Of a stretch of DNA of 64,000 bases, positions 1 to 8,240 are shown piece by piece; position 1 is the stretch's first letter, and each line of letters begins with the position of its first letter. The notes below the pieces were generated by a model, which was not told the origin of the DNA, did no database searches, and worked only from the letters and a program-made list of their open reading frames with translations. A program made the translations under genes and the position numbers. The DNA is taken from positions 310,001-374,000 of the forward strand of contig NZ_JABWTK010000002.1 in NCBI RefSeq assembly GCF_020071995.1, in the 5' to 3' direction. Source of the DNA: Planococcus chinensis. GTDB taxonomy: Bacteria > Bacillota > Bacilli > Bacillales_A > Planococcaceae.

Positions 1-697
1 TAAGCGCATCCCGAACCATTTCTTTTAACGAAGATATTTCCTTAAAAGCCGGTTCCGGCCCTTTTTCTCTGTAAGTTCTCTCAATCAAATCCGATCGAAG
101 CAGAACGTTTGCCATCATCTGGGCAGGCCCGTCGTGAATTTCCCGGGACAGCCGTTTCCGCTCTTCTTCTTGCGCTTCAATAATACGCAAGCTATAATCT
201 TGCTTTAGCTTCACGCTGTCAATCGCTTCCCCGATTTCAGGATGGTCTGAAGCCAGATAGTTGATTGTGACATTTAAACGATTGACATGATGCTCTGCCT
301 GTTCAATCGTCTGCAGCAGTGTTTGCAGCCTGCGCTGCAGCCGGTCCCTTTTTTGGCGGTACTGTTTTTCTTCAGAACGGTTCACAGACAATTGAACTTG
401 CAATTCATTTGCTTGTTCGTATGCCTGCCTAACCTCGATTTCCGAAAATGAATTAAAAAACTTAGACACTTCAGCGAGACGTCTCCGGGCTGCCCGGGTT
501 TTTTCTTCAAGCAGGTCTCCGGCTTTTATGACACGGGTAATATTTGTTCGCACATCTTCAAGTTCGTCTTTCATATCTTCATAACTTTGGCGACTTTTTT
601 CACTGATGACGAAAATATCCTGCTTTGAACTTTCCATTTTCTCCAGCACTTCATTAAAAATGGAATCTAACGCTTTCATATCGAATTTTTTAGCCAT
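1..697 (-). CDS. degS: Sensor histidine kinase DegS, N-terminal part (runs off the window)
   Basis: The reading frame starts at the ATG at 697 and runs out of the left edge, so only about 232 N-terminal residues are present. They form a long coiled-coil sensor region (about residues 1-180) with no membrane segment, as in the cytoplasmic DegS kinases. It is followed by the phosphoacceptor motif REIHDGPAQ, whose histidine is residue 188; this is the HisKA_3 class. DegS phosphorylates the response regulator DegU, which controls exoenzymes, motility and competence in Bacillus. The neighbours yvyE, an LCP gene and tagO match the B. subtilis degS neighbourhood, which supports the name. An upstream AAGGCGG is the likely ribosome binding site. 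The ATPase domain and degU would lie to the left. Confidence 0.93.
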   Translation of the reverse strand, partial: MAKKFDMKALDSIFNEVLEKMESSKQDIFVISEKSRQSYEDMKDELEDVRTNITRVIKAGDLLEEKTRAARRRLAEVSKFFNSFSEIEVRQAYEQANELQVQLSVNRSEEKQYRQKRDRLQRRLQTLLQTIEQAEHHVNRLNVTINYLASDHPEIGEAIDSVKLKQDYSLRIIEAQEEERKRLSREIHDGPAQMMANVLLRSDLIERTYREKGPEPAFKEISSLKEMVRDAL

Positions 698-856
698 TTT
701 AAAACCGCCTTAGCTATACTTAACTGTATATTAGGGAAAAATCCTTGCACCTTTATGCCTGTCACAGCTTACACAAGTATAACACTTTATAAGGAAAGCC
801 GTATTAAAAACACATTACAAATTATCTGATTATATTCTACACTAGGGGGAGCCAAA

Positions 857-1492
857 ATGCGAGAAAATTACAAAACTATCGGTGAATTAACAGAATGTGA
901 AATTATTATACAAAAATCACGTTTTATCGGCTATGCCAAGCGGGCAGAAACCGAAAAAGAAGCTCTGGATTTTATTGAATCGATTAAAGCAAAACACCGC
1001 TCTGCCAATCATAATTGCTCCGCCTATTTAATAGGAGAACATGATTCGATCCAAAAAGCGAATGACGACGGAGAACCAAGCGGCACTGCCGGTTTTCCTA
1101 TGCTGGAAGTATTAAAAAAGCAAGGATTAAAAGATGCAGTTGTTGTAGTTACCCGCTACTTCGGCGGCATTAAACTTGGAGGCGGCGGTTTAATCCGGGC
1201 ATACGGCAAAACAACGACAGAAGCAATTGCCGCATCAGGCGTGGTTGAACGTCGGCTCCATTATTTGATGAAAGTGACAATCGATTACAACTGGCTGGGG
1301 AAAGTGGAAAACGAAGTCCGCAATTCTGACTACCCATTAAAAGACATTCAGTATACGGATGGGGTCTCTCTTTTAATTTATGTACCAAGAGATAAAAAAG
1401 AAGTTTTTACAGGCTGGATCAACGAAATGACCAACGGGCAAGCTGCAATTGAGAGCTTGGAAAGCGAATTTCTGGAATTCAAAATTGAGTAA
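857..1492 (+). CDS. yvyE: YvyE/YigZ (IMPACT) family protein
   Basis: This 211-residue protein belongs to the UPF0029/IMPACT family. Its signatures are DDGEPSGTAG at about residues 70-79 and RYFGGIKLGGGGLIRAYG at about 100-117, followed by the small C-terminal DUF1949-type domain. Full length is normal for bacterial members. The biochemical role in bacteria is not settled; the eukaryotic relative IMPACT is a translation-stress regulator. The ATG at 857 follows AGGGGGAG, a good ribosome binding site. It is divergent from degS and followed by an LCP gene, the same order as in B. subtilis. Confidence 0.92.
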   Translation: MRENYKTIGELTECEIIIQKSRFIGYAKRAETEKEALDFIESIKAKHRSANHNCSAYLIGEHDSIQKANDDGEPSGTAGFPMLEVLKKQGLKDAVVVVTRYFGGIKLGGGGLIRAYGKTTTEAIAASGVVERRLHYLMKVTIDYNWLGKVENEVRNSDYPLKDIQYTDGVSLLIYVPRDKKEVFTGWINEMTNGQAAIESLESEFLEFKIE

Positions 1493-1501
1493 TCATTTTC
1501 A

Positions 1502-1536
1502 TTTACGAATTTCCTGTCTCACTGTATAATAGACAG
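1502..1536 (+). promoter_or_regulatory. SigA-type promoter of the LCP gene with flanking inverted repeat
   Basis: TTTACG (1502-1507) and TATAAT (1525-1530) are 17 bp apart. The -10 box lies inside an inverted repeat, CTGTCT (1514-1519) and AGACAG (1531-1536), which could be an operator. The promoter reading is reasonable; the operator is speculative. Confidence 0.5.
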
Positions 1537-1650
1537 AACCAAAGTAACCATATACGAAAGTCCTACAGAATTTCACTGATATATTTGAAAGTTTGGATGA
1601 AGCCAATTGACTATTCGGTTAGCCCATTCCGAAATAGAGGAGCCATAACA

Positions 1651-2673
1651 ATGAAACGTAAAAATTACCGAAAGAAAAAGTCGAGAAGGCTGGCTGTTAA
1701 AATTGCTGCTATAGCGGTAGTTTCGCTTATTGTCTGCGGCTCTGCCTTTGGGATTTATTTATGGAAAAAAGCGGAGTTGGCGGCCGACCGGTCGTTTGAA
1801 ACAGCGGGTGACCGAGAAATGTCGGATTTGCGAGATGAACAAGTTGAACCGTTGCACGATAATGTTTCCATTCTTTTCATCGGTGTAGATGACAGCGAAA
1901 AGCGAAGCCAAAGTACTGATAACATCAGATCAGATGCATTGGTGCTTGCTACTTTAAATAATGCGGACAAATCGATTAAATTAGTGAGTATTCCTCGCGA
2001 TACGTATACTTACATCCCTGATGCTGGATATGAAGATAAAATTACACATGCTTATGCCTATAATGGTCCGAGTTCAACGATTGAAAGTGTGGAAGAACTC
2101 TTAAATGTTCCCGTCGACTATTACGTGCGTATGAATTTTGATGCTTTTATTGACGTAGTGAACGCACTTGATGGCATCGATGTGAATGTTCCGTATGATT
2201 TTAAAGAACAGGACGAAAACGATAAAAAAGATGCAATTTCTTTAGAACAGGGTTATCAGACATTAAATGGCAGTGAGGCACTCGCGTTGGCCAGAACTCG
2301 TCACTACGACAATGATATTGAACGCGGCAAACGGCAGCAAATGATTATTGAAAGCATTATGAACAAAATATTATCTACTTCTTCCTTCTCAAAATACGAT
2401 GATGTGATTGATGCAATTGGCGATAATATGAAAACTGATTTAACTTTTAAAGATATGCAGTCATTTTTCAATTATGCTAAGGGCGGCAAACCGGATGTAG
2501 ACACACTGACGTTAACTGGCTACGATGATATGAGCACTGGTGTTTATTATTGGCAGCTTGATGAAGAATCATTAGCAGAAGTGCAGGATATCTTAAAAAG
2601 CCATTTAGGCCTGCAGCCTGACACTTCAACATTATCAGACAGCAGTGAAACAGACATAGCCGTCGAACAATAA
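1651..2673 (+). CDS. tagV: LytR-CpsA-Psr (LCP) family wall polymer ligase
   Basis: LCP proteins attach wall teichoic acid or other anionic polymers from undecaprenyl carriers to peptidoglycan on the outer face of the membrane. The protein (340 residues) has a very basic N-terminus, one membrane anchor at about residues 14-36, and the LCP domain with VSIPRDTYTYIPD and ALALARTRHYDNDIERGKR, which hold the pyrophosphate-binding arginines. The ATG at 1651 is chosen because GAGGAG lies just before it; the frame is open 66 bp further upstream without a good site. Position between yvyE and tagO matches B. subtilis yvhJ (tagV), so I use that name, but LCP paralogues overlap in function. Confidence 0.88.
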   Translation: MKRKNYRKKKSRRLAVKIAAIAVVSLIVCGSAFGIYLWKKAELAADRSFETAGDREMSDLRDEQVEPLHDNVSILFIGVDDSEKRSQSTDNIRSDALVLATLNNADKSIKLVSIPRDTYTYIPDAGYEDKITHAYAYNGPSSTIESVEELLNVPVDYYVRMNFDAFIDVVNALDGIDVNVPYDFKEQDENDKKDAISLEQGYQTLNGSEALALARTRHYDNDIERGKRQQMIIESIMNKILSTSSFSKYDDVIDAIGDNMKTDLTFKDMQSFFNYAKGGKPDVDTLTLTGYDDMSTGVYYWQLDEESLAEVQDILKSHLGLQPDTSTLSDSSETDIAVEQ

Positions 2674-2691
2674 CTGAAGATGAAATCGAAT

Positions 2692-2719
2692 AAACCGCAG
2701 CTTTGCTGCGGTTTTTATT
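2692..2719 (+). terminator. Rho-independent terminator after the LCP gene
   Basis: A 9-bp GC-rich stem (AACCGCAGC / GCTGCGGTT) with a TTT loop is followed by a T-rich run. It ends the LCP transcript. Confidence 0.88.
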
Positions 2720-2726
2720 ATGCACA

Positions 2727-2782
2727 AAAATAAAAGGATCGAACGTTAAGCAGTACGCTTTTCGTTCGACCCTTTTATTTTC
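2727..2782 (-). terminator. Long hairpin terminator at the tagO end
   Basis: AAATAAAAGGATCGAACG and CGTTCGACCCTTTTATTT pair almost perfectly around a 17-nt loop. Read on the minus strand the stem overlaps the tagO stop and ends in a T-rich tract, so it terminates tagO; it may also act on the plus strand. Confidence 0.75.
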
Positions 2783-3851
2783 CAAAAAATTTCACAAAGT
2801 TAATGAGCGGACGATAGTTCTTCCCTGCCAAGCCCACAACTTCCACAAACAATTCGATAGTAATCAGCATAACACTAATGAGCAAAATCCCGCCCCAAAG
2901 TGTCGCTTGGGAGAATAACAGCGCTGCTAGCCCAAACAAAGCAGCTATCCCATAAATAATCAGTACAGTCTGACGATGGGAGAATCCAATATTTAATAAG
3001 CAGTGGTGTAAGTGTGATTTGTCAGCTGCTGAAATTGACTGTTTCTCGCGCACTCTGCGGACAATCGCAAAAAACGTATCCGAAATCGGAACTCCCAGCA
3101 TAATAATCGGAATGATCAACGCTACTACGGTAACGTTTTTGAAACCCATGAGAGCGAGGACCGAAATCATAAACCCTAAGAACAAAGCTCCGGTATCGCC
3201 CATGAATATTTTGGCTGGATGGAAATTGTAAAATAAGAATCCCATAGAACTTGCAGCAAGTATTGCCGCCGATGCCAGTACAAAAGGATCTCCCATTATA
3301 AAGGCCATAATAGCCAATGTGATTAAAGCGATGGTTGACACTCCTGCTGCCAAGCCGTCTAGTCCGTCAATCAGGTTAATGGCATTTGTGATTCCGATAA
3401 TCCATATAATGGTCAAAGGAATACTGAAGTACCCGAAATCCAATTCGCCGCCAAAAGGCAAGTTGATGTAGGAAATTTCCAGTCCTCCGCCGATTACAAC
3501 AATCGCAGCAGCAATAAATTGCCCAAGCAATTTTGCCTTAGCTGTTATTTCGTACATATCATCTAAAAATCCGGTAGCTGTTATTAGCAACGCTCCAATT
3601 AATATCGCTGTTGAAATCGGGATAAATGCCGGTTCTACAGCATTAGAAATTGATTCTTCCGGCAAAAAGATAAAATAGCCGATTATAAAAGAACCGAATA
3701 TGGCTAAACCACCCAGACGCGGCATTATTCTCGCATGAACTTTTCGATAATTTGGACGGTCAACTGCTCCTATCCGAAATGCTAACCGTTTAACAATCGG
3801 AGTCAGAACTATTGAAGCAATAAATGCTATAACCAAAGTTAGGTAAAGCAT
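2775..3851 (-). CDS. tagO: Undecaprenyl-phosphate GlcNAc-1-phosphate transferase TagO
   Basis: TagO starts wall teichoic acid synthesis by moving GlcNAc-1-P from UDP-GlcNAc to undecaprenyl phosphate. The 358-residue protein is polytopic. It carries the family's acidic motifs: FLDD at residues 95-98, NLIDGLDGLAAG at about 159-170 and FMGDTGALFLGF further on. The ATG at 3851 is chosen over an upstream in-frame start because AAGGAGG precedes it. It converges with the LCP gene, so initiation and final ligation of the same polymer pathway are side by side. The WecA/MraY-type fold is clear; teichoic rather than another polymer is inferred from this context. Confidence 0.92.
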   Translation of the reverse strand: MLYLTLVIAFIASIVLTPIVKRLAFRIGAVDRPNYRKVHARIMPRLGGLAIFGSFIIGYFIFLPEESISNAVEPAFIPISTAILIGALLITATGFLDDMYEITAKAKLLGQFIAAAIVVIGGGLEISYINLPFGGELDFGYFSIPLTIIWIIGITNAINLIDGLDGLAAGVSTIALITLAIMAFIMGDPFVLASAAILAASSMGFLFYNFHPAKIFMGDTGALFLGFMISVLALMGFKNVTVVALIIPIIMLGVPISDTFFAIVRRVREKQSISAADKSHLHHCLLNIGFSHRQTVLIIYGIAALFGLAALLFSQATLWGGILLISVMLITIELFVEVVGLAGKNYRPLINFVKFFGK

Positions 3852-4375
3852 GTCTTTCCTCCTTATGACTTCTAAGTCTATAAATATATCCATGATAATA
3901 ATAGCATGCCCTCTGAAAAAAACATACTTATGTATTAAAATTTCCTATTATAGCATTGGACGCATTTAGGAATGGAAAGGTTTCAAGCAATAGAAATGGG
4001 CGCTTGGCCATTGAGACAAATCCTCTTTTTCTAAGTATTCCCACTTTCATGCTTTCTAATCCCTCCATGCGGCTCTTGTACAAAATCTGGCATCAGCCAG
4101 CCCAATTGCCATCCTACTTTTTCGAATGGTATTATTTAAGGTTTTTGATAAATTTGAAGCAATACAAAACCTTTCCTGACTTGTACAATGTTTTTTCTTT
4201 CAGCATACTTTTTCTTCTCGCAGGTCAGTTTAAAGATAAGCCCACTTACAAAATAATTCTATCCAAACAATCTGCCTAATTACTATACATATTCCTATGA
4301 AAATCTAAGATAAGTGTTATAATATAACTATAGTTTGAATATTAAAACAATTCTATTTTAGGGGTGCATTCCAAA
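3852..4375. other. Intergenic region, no supported gene
   Basis: About 520 bp, AT-rich, between the tagO start and the next gene. One 107-codon open frame (3956-4279) has no ribosome binding site and an unnatural composition, so it is not called. A TATAAT-like box on the minus strand near 3947-3952 may belong to tagO, but no matching -35 box is evident. Confidence 0.6.
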
Positions 4376-4657
4376 ATGAATGGCAATCTGGAATTTTATG
4401 CAAGATTGACTGAATGGACGCCATGGGATGAAGCTGCAGTTTTGAAAATGCAATATGAAAAACGCGCTGAATTGGCTAAATCGATCACTTGTGTAGGATT
4501 ACTTGTCGACTTGTCCATGGACCAGCATTTTGAGGTGCGAAAAGGAGTCGCGGAAAATCCAAATACACCGCTGACTACTTTAAAGCGCTTGGCAGAACAG
4601 GATTTTTGCAGCAGCGTGCAGAATGCTGCACATGAAACATTATCCGCACTTATATAA
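4376..4657 (+). CDS. Small protein with a leucine-rich variant / HEAT-like repeat
   Basis: A 93-residue protein. Its C-terminal half (FEVRKGVAENPNTPLTTL, then KRLAEQD) has the xVRxxVAxNPxTPxxxLxxLA pattern of leucine-rich repeat variant or HEAT-like helical repeats. The start at 4376 is preferred over an upstream in-frame GTG because AGGGG sits 11 bp before it. No catalytic residues are visible; such repeats usually bind protein partners. The function is unknown. Confidence 0.7.
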   Translation: MNGNLEFYARLTEWTPWDEAAVLKMQYEKRAELAKSITCVGLLVDLSMDQHFEVRKGVAENPNTPLTTLKRLAEQDFCSSVQNAAHETLSALI

Positions 4658-4670
4658 ATTCACATTAGAA

Positions 4671-4700
4671 AACTTCCAGCGTTGGCCGGAAGTTTTTCTC
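4671..4700 (+). terminator. Terminator after the HEAT-like gene
   Basis: AACTTCC / GGAAGTT pair around a 10-nt loop and are followed by TTTTT. Confidence 0.8.
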
Positions 4701-4714
4701 TGCCCTTTTGCTAT

Positions 4715-4739
4715 GTTTAACTTTCAAGCTAACGGCTAT
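4715..4739 (+). promoter_or_regulatory. SigB-type promoter of csbD
   Basis: GTTTAA (4715-4720), a 13-bp spacer and GGCTAT (4734-4739) match the SigB consensus GTTTAA-N12-15-GGGTAT at 11 of 12 positions. It lies 35 bp before the csbD start. B. subtilis csbD is a known SigB target. Confidence 0.8.
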
Positions 4740-4774
4740 ATAGAGAGTAAGACATTAAAACAGGAGGTTTTTGG

Positions 4775-4957
4775 ATGAGCAACAGCGAAAGCATGTCTGA
4801 TAAATTAAAAGGTGCAGTAAACAAAGGCAAAGGCGAAATGAAAGATCAAGTCGGCAATGCTACTGGCGACCACAAAAAACAGGCAGAAGGCAAGATGGAT
4901 AAAGCTAAAGGCGATCTTCAAGACACAATCGGCGATTTAAAAAAGGATAACAAGTAA
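4775..4957 (+). CDS. csbD: CsbD family general stress protein
   Basis: A 60-residue, lysine- and glutamate-rich hydrophilic protein with the CsbD pattern: SDKLKGAVNKGKGEMKDQVG, then an AEGKMDKAKGDLQD repeat. CsbD proteins are abundant SigB-dependent stress proteins of unknown biochemical role, probably loosely folded helices. AGGAGGT precedes the ATG. It is monocistronic, between a SigB-type promoter and a strong terminator. Confidence 0.93.
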   Translation: MSNSESMSDKLKGAVNKGKGEMKDQVGNATGDHKKQAEGKMDKAKGDLQDTIGDLKKDNK

Positions 4958-4971
4958 TTTATGAATGAAGG

Positions 4972-5002
4972 ATCCGGCTGCACTGGCAGCCGGATTTTTT
5001 TG
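4972..5002 (+). terminator. Terminator after csbD
   Basis: ATCCGGCTG / CAGCCGGAT form a perfect 9-bp stem with a 6-nt loop, followed by a T run. Confidence 0.92.
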
Positions 5003-5012
5003 TTTTAATTAA

Positions 5013-5044
5013 AGTTTTCTAAAATTCAGGATATCAGGTATAAT
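5013..5044 (+). promoter_or_regulatory. brnQ promoter with a CodY-like box
   Basis: AGTTTTCTAAAATTC (5013-5027) matches the CodY consensus AATTTTCWGAAAATT at about 11 of 15 positions. It would cover the -35 region of a promoter whose -10 is TATAAT (5039-5044). CodY control of branched-chain amino acid carriers is well known in Bacillales; the site itself is an inference. Confidence 0.45.
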
Positions 5045-5082
5045 ATGTTCTTGCGCATATTGATTTAAAAAGGAGCATTACG

Positions 5083-6408
5083 ATGCAAAAGAGAACGCTT
5101 TCTTTAAGTGAATCCATCACGGTAGGGTTGATGCTTTTTGCACTTTTCCTGGGAGCCGGCAATATCATTTTCCCTCCCTTTCTTGGCCAATTGGCAGGTG
5201 ACAATATTATTCGGGCTATTATCGGTTTTTTATTGACCGGGGTAGGGCTTCCGCTTCTGGGCATTTTGGCGATAGCAAAAGCCGGCGGGGATTTACAAAC
5301 GATTGCAGGTCGTGTCCATCCGGTATTTGGCATCATTTTTACTTCTATCGTTTATTTGGCGATCGGTCCGTTTTTCGGCATACCGCGAACTGCAACCGTG
5401 TCATTTGAAATTGGAATAGCGCCTTTCCTTCCTTCTACTGCCACTTCATCATTTTGGCCGTTATTTGTTTTTACTATTATATTTTTTACCATTACCGTGT
5501 TGTTTTCCATTAATCCATCCAAGCTCGTTGACCGCATCGGTAAAATATTGACGCCTATATTAATTGTGGTAATTGGGTTATTAGCAGTGAAAAGCTTGCT
5601 CACTCCTATGGGAGAAATTAAGGAACCCATTGGAAATTATAAAACAGATGCTTTTTTTGAAAGCTTCCTGCAAGGCTACTTGACGATGGATGCAATTGCA
5701 GCCCTTGTTTTCGGGATTGTCATCATTGAAGCCATTCGTGCAAAAGGAGTCGAAGACAAAAACAGCATCCTTAAAACGACTGCTTTTGCCGGGATTATTG
5801 CTGCGGCGGGATTAGGGCTAGTGTATTTATCATTAAGCTACATAGGTGTAACCAGCGTTGAAGCTGTTGGTTTGCAAGACAACGGCGGAACTATTATAGC
5901 CATGGCTTCACGTATTTTGTATGGTGAGGTGGGTGGTCTGATCATCGCCGCCGCTATTCTTTTTGCATGTTTAAGCACTTCCATCGGCTTGGTAGCCGCT
6001 ACTGCTCAGTTTTCTCATAAGATTTTCCCGCGGCTTTCTTATTTAACTTATGTATTCATTTACGCTGGCTTCAGCACTATTATAGCTAATGCCGGACTGA
6101 CCCAGCTAATCGCCATTTCCTTGCCGGTCCTACTGGCAATATATCCAATCGCTATTGTTCTCGTGGTTCTGTCATTTTTTGACCGCTTTTTTGACCGAAA
6201 ACCTTACGTTTATGCAATCGCCCTCTCCTTAACAGCAATTGTCAGCGTATTCGACGGCCTCCGTTCTGCAGGAATTTCCTTCAGCGGCATTGATCAGGCT
6301 CTACAATTCCTGCCCTTGCATGAACAAGGAATTGGCTGGATCGCACCGGCCATTGCCGGAACATTGATCGGCGTAGCAATTGCACGAATGAACAAGCATG
6401 GAAATTAA
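5083..6408 (+). CDS. brnQ: Branched-chain amino acid carrier BrnQ
   Basis: This 441-residue membrane protein is a full-length LIVCS-family carrier that imports leucine, isoleucine and valine with sodium or protons. The family signature is near the N-terminus (LFALFLGAGNIIFPPFLGQ), followed by about 12 hydrophobic segments, with STSIGLVAATAQFS near residues 300-313. The ATG at 5083 follows AAAAAGGAG. It stands alone, bounded by terminators, with a CodY-like box in its promoter. Confidence 0.93.
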   Translation: MQKRTLSLSESITVGLMLFALFLGAGNIIFPPFLGQLAGDNIIRAIIGFLLTGVGLPLLGILAIAKAGGDLQTIAGRVHPVFGIIFTSIVYLAIGPFFGIPRTATVSFEIGIAPFLPSTATSSFWPLFVFTIIFFTITVLFSINPSKLVDRIGKILTPILIVVIGLLAVKSLLTPMGEIKEPIGNYKTDAFFESFLQGYLTMDAIAALVFGIVIIEAIRAKGVEDKNSILKTTAFAGIIAAAGLGLVYLSLSYIGVTSVEAVGLQDNGGTIIAMASRILYGEVGGLIIAAAILFACLSTSIGLVAATAQFSHKIFPRLSYLTYVFIYAGFSTIIANAGLTQLIAISLPVLLAIYPIAIVLVVLSFFDRFFDRKPYVYAIALSLTAIVSVFDGLRSAGISFSGIDQALQFLPLHEQGIGWIAPAIAGTLIGVAIARMNKHGN

Positions 6409-6440
6409 AAAACAGCCTCCTTTATGGAGGCTGTTTTTGG
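6407..6440. terminator. Bidirectional terminator between brnQ and a YflT-domain gene
   Basis: AAAAACAGCCTCC / GGAGGCTGTTTTT pair with a 5-nt loop and have T tracts on both strands, serving two converging genes. Confidence 0.9.
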
Positions 6441-6441
6441 T

Positions 6442-7380
6442 TTAAAATAACTTAGGTGTCGGTGGAGTGCCCGTTTTTTTATCTGCTTCATCATGAAGGG
6501 ATCTTCCATCTCTCGGATTGCGCGATTCTTCAAAATTGTCATCGTGGTCCGCCAGTAAATGCTCTTCTTCGGAGTTGCGTCCAAATGGCGCCGGCCCCAA
6601 GTTCGGATCTACTCCTGGAGATTGGTCATCCTGTCTTCTATGGACTCCATCGTCACTATTAATGATGTCCTGCCCCGTATCTGCTCCAAGCCCCGGCTCA
6701 TGCTCCATCAACTTTTCTTCCGGGTTGCTTTCATCAGCAGTGCTGTTTCCCGTTGTCGGATGGATGCTGTCTCCTTTTAGACGGGAATCCTGGCCTTGAT
6801 CACTATGATTCGAAGCGCTATATTGTCCTTCACGAGGAAGTTCTGTCGTATAGGTTTCATCAGAACGGATGCCTGTCGTCCCTAGATCGGTGCCAACTAC
6901 ATCTTTGTCATGAATTTTTTCATCACGGTGTCTCCGGTCATCCCGTTCGATGTCCCGGCCAAAAGGTGCCATCGCCGTATTGCGTTTTTCTTCATCGCTG
7001 TCAATTGTGCGTGTGTCGTCGTCGAACGAAGAATAATTGTCCTGTTCTCTGGATGAACCGCCTTCTGTATAAAGCAAGATTGCCCCATTCTCAAGGCTTT
7101 CCTGATACAGGTCAATATCGCGCTGCTCCAAGTCCATTTGCTTTAATTCTTCCCGCACACTGTCTTTGCCTGTGAAGAAAGTTTTAAATTTGCTTCCTAA
7201 TGAACCGGTTTCATGAGTTTGCAGCTCATGGCGGTCATCAACTGCGCCAAGCACCGAATCGTCATCTACTAACACATGTATATCGCTCTCATGATATCCT
7301 CGCATTTTCAATTCTTCCACTTTGCTCAACATTTCTTCTTGACTGTATACTAATATAAATTCTCGGTTTCTTGAATTCAT
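6442..7380 (-). CDS. General stress protein with YflT domain and long acidic tail
   Basis: A 312-residue protein. Residues 6-110 form a YflT-type (heat-induced stress protein) domain: a beta strand FILVYS, a helix with VEELKMRGYHESDIHVLV, and later DIDLYQESLENGAILLYTE. The remaining 200 residues are low-complexity, rich in D, E, R, G, N and S, and look disordered. The tail makes it far longer than usual YflT proteins. The ATG at 7380 follows GGAGGC, and a SigB-like promoter lies upstream. Its paralogue is the next gene to the right (7632-8177). The molecular role is unknown. Confidence 0.85.
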   Translation of the reverse strand: MNSRNREFILVYSQEEMLSKVEELKMRGYHESDIHVLVDDDSVLGAVDDRHELQTHETGSLGSKFKTFFTGKDSVREELKQMDLEQRDIDLYQESLENGAILLYTEGGSSREQDNYSSFDDDTRTIDSDEEKRNTAMAPFGRDIERDDRRHRDEKIHDKDVVGTDLGTTGIRSDETYTTELPREGQYSASNHSDQGQDSRLKGDSIHPTTGNSTADESNPEEKLMEHEPGLGADTGQDIINSDDGVHRRQDDQSPGVDPNLGPAPFGRNSEEEHLLADHDDNFEESRNPRDGRSLHDEADKKTGTPPTPKLF

Positions 7381-7416
7381 CTTTTTCAGCCTCCTATTAA
7401 TCGATTTAATATATGT

Positions 7417-7443
7417 CTACCCTTAGCCTTGGAAATCTAAAAC
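7417..7443 (-). promoter_or_regulatory. SigB-like promoter of the long YflT gene
   Basis: On the minus strand GTTTTA (7443-7438), a 15-bp spacer and GGGTAG (7422-7417) resemble the SigB consensus, with one mismatch in each box. Confidence 0.6.
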
Positions 7444-7548
7444 CTATCCGTACAGATTCAAAATGCCTCAATTTCCAAATTTTGATTAATTTAATACTGT
7501 CGATATAGTTAGGCACGGAGTCTGCTGCTTGCAAATAGAAAATCATAA

Positions 7549-7592
7549 AGAAACCTTTGCCTGGATAAATTGGCAAAGGTTTCTTGTTTTTT
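7549..7592. terminator. Hairpin between the two YflT genes
   Basis: AAGAAACCTTTGCC / GGCAAAGGTTTCTT form a 14-bp stem with a 10-nt loop. The T tract is better on the plus strand, but its position after the right-hand YflT gene suggests it ends that minus-strand transcript. Confidence 0.65.
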
Positions 7593-7631
7593 TATTAAAA
7601 ATGCATTACTGTTTTCTTTAATGTGTTTATT

Positions 7632-8177
7632 TTATTTCTTTTTGTCATGTTCCGGCTGAGTCGTAAATGAAATATGATTTTCCTCTTTCATCAATAATGG
7701 ATCATGCTGAAATGATTCTCCCCGATCGAATCGATCTTGAGGATCATCAAAGGTATTATCTACCGAATTTACGAATTCATTTGTTGAAGCTTGGACTGGA
7801 TTGCCCTCCCGGTCCCGGAAATGGCTTTCCTCAATCACTTCATCAATGCCTTTGCGGCCGCCATAGACATAGAGAAGAATGCCGCCTTTGTCAATTTCAT
7901 CAGAATATCGCTTCGTTTCTTCATCGGAAAGATCTAACGACTTCACTCCACCGCCATTATCATGGCTTGAGAAAATGCCTTTAAACTTTTCTTTAAACGA
8001 ACCTGCTCCTTCGGTTTCCACATCCGTTTGATGTTCAATGCGATCGAACTGATCCATATCTTTTGCCATGACATGGATTTCACTTTCATCGTATCCTTGC
8101 TGCTTTAGATCATTGATTTTATTTAATAAATCATTTTCAGCATATACAACTGCAAGTACTTTTTTTTCGTAGCCCAT
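7632..8177 (-). CDS. General stress protein, YflT domain
   Basis: This 181-residue paralogue of the 6442-7380 gene has the YflT domain at residues 4-105 (KKVLAVVYAENDLLNKINDL, then GYDESEIHVMAKD and GGILLYVYG) and a shorter acidic tail. The ATG at 8177 is chosen because GGAGG lies 7 bp before it; an in-frame TTG 6 bp upstream is less likely. A near-consensus SigB promoter precedes it. The two paralogues point to a local duplication within the SigB regulon. Confidence 0.87.
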   Translation of the reverse strand: MGYEKKVLAVVYAENDLLNKINDLKQQGYDESEIHVMAKDMDQFDRIEHQTDVETEGAGSFKEKFKGIFSSHDNGGGVKSLDLSDEETKRYSDEIDKGGILLYVYGGRKGIDEVIEESHFRDREGNPVQASTNEFVNSVDNTFDDPQDRFDRGESFQHDPLLMKEENHISFTTQPEHDKKK

Positions 8178-8213
8178 GTGCAAACCTCCAAAGAATAAAG
8201 TATTTTCCTATCT

Positions 8214-8240
8214 TTACCCTATATCAAAGAAGCTTTAAAC
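8214..8240 (-). promoter_or_regulatory. SigB promoter of the short YflT gene
   Basis: On the minus strand GTTTAA (8240-8235), a 15-bp spacer and GGGTAA (8219-8214) match the SigB consensus very well. Confidence 0.8.

Noticed and set aside
3956-4279. 107-codon open frame in the gap after tagO
   Set aside because: No ribosome binding site, odd composition with no recognised motif, and it starts in the probable tagO promoter region.
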